This document shows positions 58,177 to 64,000 of a stretch of 64,000 nt of DNA, piece by piece. The notes beneath the pieces were generated by a model. It saw nothing but the letters and a program-made list of their open reading frames with translations. It did not search any database and was not told where the DNA came from. Position 1 is the first letter of the stretch, and each line of letters begins with the position of its first letter. The DNA lies in the NCBI RefSeq assembly GCF_904849725.1, contig NC_058518.1, positions 7,770,147-7,834,146 of the forward strand. Direction: 5' to 3'. The translations under genes and the position numbers were made by a program. This stretch comes from Hordeum vulgare subsp. vulgare (Eukaryota > Streptophyta > Magnoliopsida > Poales > Poaceae).

Positions 58177-60917
58177 GCACCAAAGACGACGATACGTGAT
58201 TCTATCGCTCCTATGCCGAGCTAAGGGCGTTAAACAATAACGCTTGTTGGGAGGCAACCCAATGAATTTATCTTTTTCTTTCTGTTTTGTTGCGTCCACG
58301 CTTTCATAATTCTGTTGTGATTGTATTTTTTGTGTTTCTTTTTGTGTTTGAGCCAAGCAAAACCTTTATGACTAGTCTTGGTAATGGTTGTTTGATCCTG
58401 CTGGAAAAAGACAGAAACTTTTCGCTCACAAGATGATTTTTCATTTCTATTCATAAAGAGATTTTGAGTTGATTCTTTTTTATGCTGATTGATATGCTTT
58501 TCCCCAGACCGTCGTATTTTTTCAGATTTTTTGAGGTACCATAAGTATACGAAGTATACAGATTGCTACAGACTCGTCTGTTTTTGACAGATTCTGTTTT
58601 TGTTGAGTTGGTTGCTTGTTTTGATAAAACTATGGTTAGCGTCGGGGGGTACTAGCCATGTAAAAGTGAGAATACAGTAGCTCATCATCAATATAGATAG
58701 AATTCAAGTTTGCTACAGTACCAAAAGAAGTGGTAGTTTGTTTTCTTGTACTAATGTTATCACAAGTTTCTGTTTAAGTTTTGTGTTGTGAAGTTTTCAA
58801 GTTTTGGGTGACGTTCTCATGGAAAAAGAGATAAGGAGTGGAAAGAGCTCAAGCTTGGGTATGCCCAAGGCATCCCAAGCCAAATTCAAGGACACCAAAA
58901 AGCCTAAGCTTGGGGATGCCCCGGGACGGCATCCCCTCTTTCATCTTCAATCCATCGGTAACATTACTTGAAGCTATATTTTTATTCACCACATGATATG
59001 TGTTTTGCTTGGAGCGCCTTGTATCTTAGGAGTCTTTTATTTTTGTTGTGTCACAATCATCCTTGCTGCACACCTTTTTGCGAGAGAGAGACATGCACTC
59101 ATCGTGATTTTGCTAGAATGCTCATAGTGCTTCACTTATATCTTTTGAGCTAAATACTTTTGCTCTAGTGCTTCACTTATATCTTTTGAGCTAGATACTT
59201 TTGCTCTAGTGCTTCACTTATATCCTTTGAGCAAGATACCTTTTGCTCTTGTGCTTTACTTACATCTTTAGAGCACGGCGGTGCGTGATTTGGTAGTTGG
59301 CCTATGCTATGAAAGTAGTCCCAAATGTGCTAGGTACCCAAAGAGGATGCAAAAACCTCCATCTTCATGTGCATTGAATAGAAAGAGAAGTTTTGATTCC
59401 TCTCAATTAGTTTTGAGACGTGGATTCGGTAATATTGAGAGTTATGTTAGTAGGGTGTTGTGAATCTAGAGATACTTGTGTTGGAGTTAGTGATTCCCGT
59501 AGCATGCACGTATGGTGAACCGCTATGTTATGAAGTCGGAGCATAATTGATCTATTGATTGTCATCCTTTGTGTTGAGGTCGGGATCGCGCGATGGGTTA
59601 CACCTACCAACCCTTCCCCTCGGAGTATTCGTTTAGCACTTTGTTTCGATTACTAATAAAAACTTTCGCAATAAGTATATGAGTTCTTCATGACTAATGT
59701 GAGCCCATGGTATAGATGCACTTTCACCTTCCACCATTGCTAGCCTCTCTAGTGTCGCGCAATTCTCGCCGGTGCACAAACCCACCAAATTCCTTCCTCA
59801 AAACAGCCACCATACCTACCTACTATGGCATTTTCATAGCCATTCCGAGATATATTGCCATGCAACTCCCACCGTTCCGTCTCATGACTTGTGCCATCAC
59901 TCTCATATTGCCATTGCATGATAATACTAGATCGTTGCACATCCCGGTACACTACCGGAGGCATTTCCTATGGAGTCATCATCATTGTGATCTTTGAGCT
60001 TTGAGTAACTAAAAGTGTGATGATCATCATTATTAGAGCATTGTCCCATGTGAGGGAAAAAAAAGAGGCCAAAGAGCCCAAAAAAAGGGGGGAGAAAAAA
60101 AGAGAGGCCTAAGAGCCCAAATAAAAAAAGAGAGAAGGGACAATGCTACTATCTTTTTCCACACTTGTGCTTCATGTTAGCACCATGTTCTTCATGATTG
60201 AGAGCTTCTTGCTTTGTCACTACCATATGCTAGTGGGAATCTTCGTTTTATAAACTTGGCTTGTATATTCCAGTGATGGGCTTCCTCAAAATTGCCCTAG
60301 GTCTTCGTGAGCAAGCAAGTTGGATGCACACCCACTAGTTTTCCTCTTGAGCTGTCATTTACTTATAGCTCTAGTGCATCTCTTGTATGGCAATCCCTAC
60401 TCATTCACATTGATATCTATTAATAGGCATCTTCATAGACTTTTGATACGCCGAGTCAATGTGACCATCTCCTCATTTTTGTCTCACAACCACCACCACA
60501 CTCTATTCCACCTATAATGATATATCCATGGCTCGCGCTCATGTATTGCGTGATAGTTATAAAAGGTTTGAGAAAGTAAGAGTGTGAAAACAATTACTTG
60601 GCCAATTCCGGGGTTGTGCATGATTTACATTAGTTGTGTGAGGATGATGGAGCATAGCCAGACTATATGATTTTGTAGGGATAACTTTCTTTGGCCTTGT
60701 TATTTTGAAAGTTCATGATTACTTTGCTAGTTTGCTTGAAGTATTACTGTTTTCATGTCAATAGCAAACTATTGTTTTGAATTTTACGGATCTGAACATT
60801 CATGCCACGTGAAAGAAGTTGCAAAGGACAACTATGCTAGGTAGCATTCCACATCAAAAGGTCATTCTTTATCACTTCCCTACTCGAGGACGAGCAGGAG
60901 TTAAGCTTGGGGATGCT
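58177..60917 (+). other. Element F 3' non-coding region with hairpins and polypurine tract
   Basis: 2.7 kb without genes. It holds the hairpins at 58854-58869 and 58912-58936, a 3-4x repeated TGCTTCACTTATATCTTTTG-type block at about 59125-59270, and the polypurine tract TTAAGCTTGGGGATGCT at 60901-60917. It is related to the element E interior in opposite orientation. Confidence 0.8.
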
Positions 60918-62018
60918 TGATACGTCTCCAACGTATCTATAATTTTTGATGGTTTCATGCTATTATCTTGTCAAACTTTGGATGTTTTGCATGCCTTTTA
61001 ATTATTTTCTGGGACTAACTTATTAACTCAGTGCCAAGTGCCAGTTCCTGTTTTTTTCCATGTTTTTGACCCCTTTCAGAGGAGATTTTGAAACGGAGTC
61101 CAAACGGAAGAAAATCCCCGAAAAGATTTTTTCGGGAACGGGAGAAGATCGGAGGACTTGGGAGCCAAGCCAGAAGATCCCAAGGGGCCCCACAAGCCCC
61201 CACCCCGCGGCCAGGGGGCGCGCCATGCAGGCTTGTGGGCCCCCCGGAGGTCTCCTGACCTAGATCTTGTGCCTATATATTCCCAAATATTCCCAAAAAA
61301 TCAAGAGACGATCGCAATTACTTTTCCGCCGTCGCAAGCTTCTGTCTCCGCAAGATCCCATCAGGGGCATGTCCTGGTGCCCTGTCGGAGGGGGGATTCG
61401 AATACGGAGGGATTCTTCATCAACACCATGACCTCTCCGATGATGCGTGAGTAGTTCACCATAGACCTACGGGTCCATAGCTAGTAACTAGATGGCTTCT
61501 TCTCTCTCTTGGATCTTCAATACAAAGTTCTCCATGATCTTCATGGATATCTATCCGATGTAATCTTCTTTTGCGGTGTGTTTGTCGAGATCCGATGAAT
61601 TGTGGATTTATGATCAGATTATCTATGAATCTTAGTTGAGTTTATTCTGATCTCTCTTATGCATGATTTCATATCCTTGTAATTCTCTTCGAGTTGTGGG
61701 TTTTGTTTGGCCAACTAGATCTATTATTCTTGCAATGGGAGAAGTGCTTGGTTTTGGGTTCATACCGTGCGGTGACCTCACCCAGTGACAGAAGGGGTAG
61801 CGAGGCACATATCGTGTTGTTGCCATCAAGGGTAAAATGATGGGGTTTTCATCATTGGTTTGAGATTATCCCTCTACATCATGTCATCTTGCTTAAAGCG
61901 TTACTCTGTTCGTCATGAACTCAATACACTAGATGCATGCTGGATAGCGGTCGATGTGTGGAGTAATAGTAGTAGATGCAGAAAGTATTGGTCTACTTGT
62001 CTCAGACGTGATGCCTAT
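60918..62018 (+). repeat. Element F 3' LTR, first piece
   Basis: Matches 54361 onward (TGATACGTCTCCAACG) and is broken after CCTAT at 62018 by solo LTR G. It resumes at 63768. Confidence 0.92.
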
Positions 62019-63762
62019 TGATGTCAACTGTTCTTCCCCTTGCAACGACACCAGAAGAATGCTGCTAGCACTCTCCGGTAATCGAAACTAGAAGAATGTT
62101 GTTGACGGCCCACCAGCGCGTGGGATCATAGCAGTTTTCGAGGGTAGAGTATTCGACCCAAATTTGTTGGTACGCCTATAGGAGGTGAGAGGATACTCTC
62201 AAGTATTAGCAGCTGAATATGTTAGATTCAACCACACCTGAAAGATTAGTATCTGCAAGCAAAGTATCAGTAGCAAAGTAGTATGATAACAACGGTGTCA
62301 GAAACGATCTGTTGACATAGCAGACTATTTCTAACGATTGTATCAATGGCGCCAAGTTGCCTCGTTGACGGAAATTGTCAGTTCCCGTCAACGACCAGCG
62401 AACCAAAAATGTAGCAGGTAGCAGCAGTGTAACGAGCAATAGCAGCGGCAAGGAAAAGAAGTAGTGACAGCAGTAGCAAACGACAGTAGTAGCAACAGTA
62501 GCAGCAGAGCAAGACAAGTAACATCAGTAGCAACAGTAGTAACAACAGCAGAGCAAGACAAGTAACAGCAGTAGCAACAGTAGTAACAGCAGCAGAGGAA
62601 GACAAGTAACAGCAGTAGCAATAGTAGTAACAACAGCAGTAAGACAAACTCGTAGGCAATGGGTCGGTGATTTGTTTGGATGATATTCATCATGCAACAG
62701 TTATAACACGGAGAGATATGTGGCTAGCTCTCGTTCGTCAATGTGATGTAGGCATGCATTCCGTGTGTCGTCACACGTGCTTAGGGAAAAGAACTTGCAT
62801 GACATCTATTGTCCATCCCTCCCGTGGCAGCGGGGTACAAAAGGAAACTACGGGATATTAAGGTTCTCCTTTTAATAAAGAACCGGACCAATGCATTAGC
62901 ACTTGGTGAATACATGAACTCCTCAAACTATGGTCATCACCGGGAGTCGTTCCGGTTATTGTCACTCCAGGGTTGCCGGATCATAACACATAGTGGGTAA
63001 CTACAGCTTGCAAGATCGGATCTAAAACACACATATATTGGTGACAACATAATAATTTCAGATCTGAAATCATGGCACTCGGGCCCTAGTAACAAGCATT
63101 AAGCATGGAAAAGTAGTAGCAACATCAATCTCAAAACATAGTGGATACTAGGGATCAATCCCCATCAAAACTAACTCGATTACATGATAGATCTCATCCT
63201 ACTCATCACCGTCCAGCGAGGCTACGAATAGATTACTCACGAACGACGAAGAGCTCATGGAATTGGAGAGGGAAGAAGGTTGATGATGACGATGGTGACG
63301 ATTTCCCCTCTCCGGAGCCCAAGACGGACTCCAGATCTGTCCTCCAGATGAAGAACAGGTTGTGGCGGCGCCTTCGTATCGCAAACGCGACGAAAACTTC
63401 TCTTTTTATTTTTTTCTGGGACGAAAGTGAACTTATAGACCTGAGGTTGGGGCGGCAGAGCCGTGTGGGCCCCACAAGCCTGCCCACCGCCACCAGGGGG
63501 GTGGTGGTGGAGCCAGGGCTTGTGGCCCACTGGCCCACCCCCTCGGGTGGAACTTGGCGCAGATATTTTTCATATTTTCCAAAAATGCTCCCCGTAAATT
63601 TTCAGGACGTTTGGAGAACTTTGATTTCTACACAAAAATAACACCAAGGCAATTCTGCTGAAAACAGCGTCAATCCAGGTTAGTTCCATTCAAATCATGC
63701 AAATTAGAGTCCAAAACAAGGGCAAAAGAGTTTGGAAAAGTAGATACGATGGAGACGTATCA
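62019..63762 (-). mobile_element. Solo LTR G: gypsy, related to the element A LTR
   Basis: 1744 bp on the plus strand, from TGATGTCAACTGTTCTTCCC to GATGGAGACGTATCA. CCTAT is duplicated at 62014-62018 and 63763-63767. Its body matches the element A LTR in reverse, but its 3' end is longer and carries two primer-site-like stretches. It also contains the expanded repeat at 62400-62640. Confidence 0.93.
62400..62640. repeat. AGC/AGT-rich minisatellite in solo LTR G
   Basis: A degenerate trinucleotide tract (AGCAGTAGCAACAGTAGTAA). Within it a 44-bp unit beginning CAGAGCAAGACAAGTAAC repeats at 62505, 62549 and 62593. The same spot in the element A LTRs (about 14360 and 52960) has only a short version. 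Confidence 0.8.
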
Positions 63763-63767
63763 CCTAT

Positions 63768-64000
63768 ATGGTAGATCATTGCCTTAGATATCATCATGAC
63801 TTTGCGCGGTTCTATCAATTGCTCGATAGTAATTTGTTCACCACCGTAATACTTGCTATTTTGAGAGAAGCCTCTAGTGAACACTATGGCCCCGAGGGTC
63901 TACGCCACACCATATTTTCAGCCTTATACTTTTTACTTCGTTGCACTTTCCGCCTTCAGATCTCACTTTGCAAACAATCTTGAAGGGATTGACAACCCCT
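63768..64000 (+). repeat. Element F 3' LTR, second piece (continues off window)
   Basis: Resumes the interrupted LTR and matches 55465-55697 of the 5' LTR, up to TTGACAACCCCT at the window end. Confidence 0.92.

Larger units (their letters stand above)
10077..64000 (+). mobile_element. CACTA DNA transposon, split by nested insertions, right end off window
   Basis: The element starts with CACTAGTAGAAA at 10077, preceded by GTC (putative 3-bp target duplication). Subterminal repeats follow, then an accessory ORF remnant and a TNP2-type transposase pseudogene. Its own DNA here is 10077-13235 and 53194-54360. The intervening 13236-53193 is element A with its passengers plus one TSD copy. From 54361 element F interrupts it again. 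The 3' terminal inverted repeat is not in the window. Many stop codons show that it is no longer autonomous. Confidence 0.9.
54361..64000 (+). mobile_element. Element F: gypsy retrotransposon with gag-protease only, right end off window
   Basis: The 5' LTR is 54361-55918, the primer site 55929-55946, gag-protease remnants 56127-58176, a long non-coding part, the polypurine tract at 60901-60917 and the 3' LTR from 60918. The 3' LTR is interrupted by solo LTR G and runs past 64000. The putative left target duplication is TCTAC (54356-54360), and its partner is outside the window. No RT, RNase H or integrase is seen, so it is non-autonomous. Confidence 0.92.

Noticed and set aside
59125..59270. 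Possible CRISPR-like spaced repeats (TGCTTCACTTATATC blocks)
   Set aside because: The repeats are imperfect, only three or four in number, lack unique spacers of constant length, and lie inside a plant retrotransposon.
62378..62693. Minus-strand frames with long leucine, cysteine and tyrosine runs, resembling a membrane protein
   Set aside because: They are translations of the trinucleotide minisatellite in solo LTR G.

Overview
The window is nuclear DNA of a Triticeae grass (wheat, Aegilops or barley relative). Three things support this: BARE/Angela-type copia LTRs (TGTTGGAAATATGCC...), Athila-type gypsy elements with a tRNA-Asp primer site, and a CACTA transposon with TAGTCCCGGTTT subterminal repeats. 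The only ordinary host gene is at the left edge. It is the 3' half of a peroxisomal ABC transporter of subfamily D (ABCD1 / COMATOSE / PXA1 type) on the + strand, with eight exons visible at 763-2979 and a Stowaway MITE in the intron that opens the window.

From about 3.8 to 10 kb lies small DNA-transposon material. It holds a minus-strand Helitron-like element (3832-5833), a plus-strand Helitron-like element (5975-8318) with internal duplications and a GC-rich, probably captured segment, an AT-rich Helitron-like fragment ending at 9291, and a second Stowaway-like MITE (9320-9550).

From 10077 to beyond the right edge the window is one CACTA element torn open by nested LTR retrotransposons. 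Its TNP2-type transposase stops at 13235 and resumes at 53194. Element A (Athila-type, +, 13236-53188, TSD AGGTC) sits between. A carries a forward BARE-type solo LTR in its gag gene (15615-17441, TSD TTGAT). It also carries element B (Athila-type, -, 23744-52591, site GTCAC) in its 3' LTR. B carries element C (BARE/Angela copia, +, 26667-38909, TSD TTTTA) and element E (non-autonomous gypsy, -, 44417-51336, TSD AGGAC, in B's 5' LTR). C holds a reverse BARE-type solo LTR (27149-28957, TSD GATTT) and a reverse gypsy solo LTR D (30948-32566, TSD ATGAT). A second insertion, element F (gypsy, +, from 54361), breaks the transposase again at 54360. Its 3' LTR is interrupted by reverse solo LTR G (62019-63762, TSD CCTAT). 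The deepest stack is five layers, and target-site duplications fix the order of most events.

All transposon genes read here are damaged except element A's env-position ORF, and most of the nonsense codons checked look like C-to-T decay. B keeps gag, protease, RNase H and integrase but has lost the catalytic core of its reverse transcriptase by an in-frame deletion. A and F have gag-protease but no visible reverse transcriptase or integrase, and A keeps an intact ATHILA-type extra ORF. E is almost non-coding.

The most unusual signals are structural. Several gypsy LTRs (D, E, F, G) carry fossil primer-binding-site copies just inside their 3' ends, as if the LTR grew by shifting its primer site downstream. 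The gypsy elements also repeat a polypurine-like AAGCTTGGGG motif internally, and in B, E and F it overlaps or lies beside short perfect hairpins. No tRNA, rRNA or CRISPR feature was seen.
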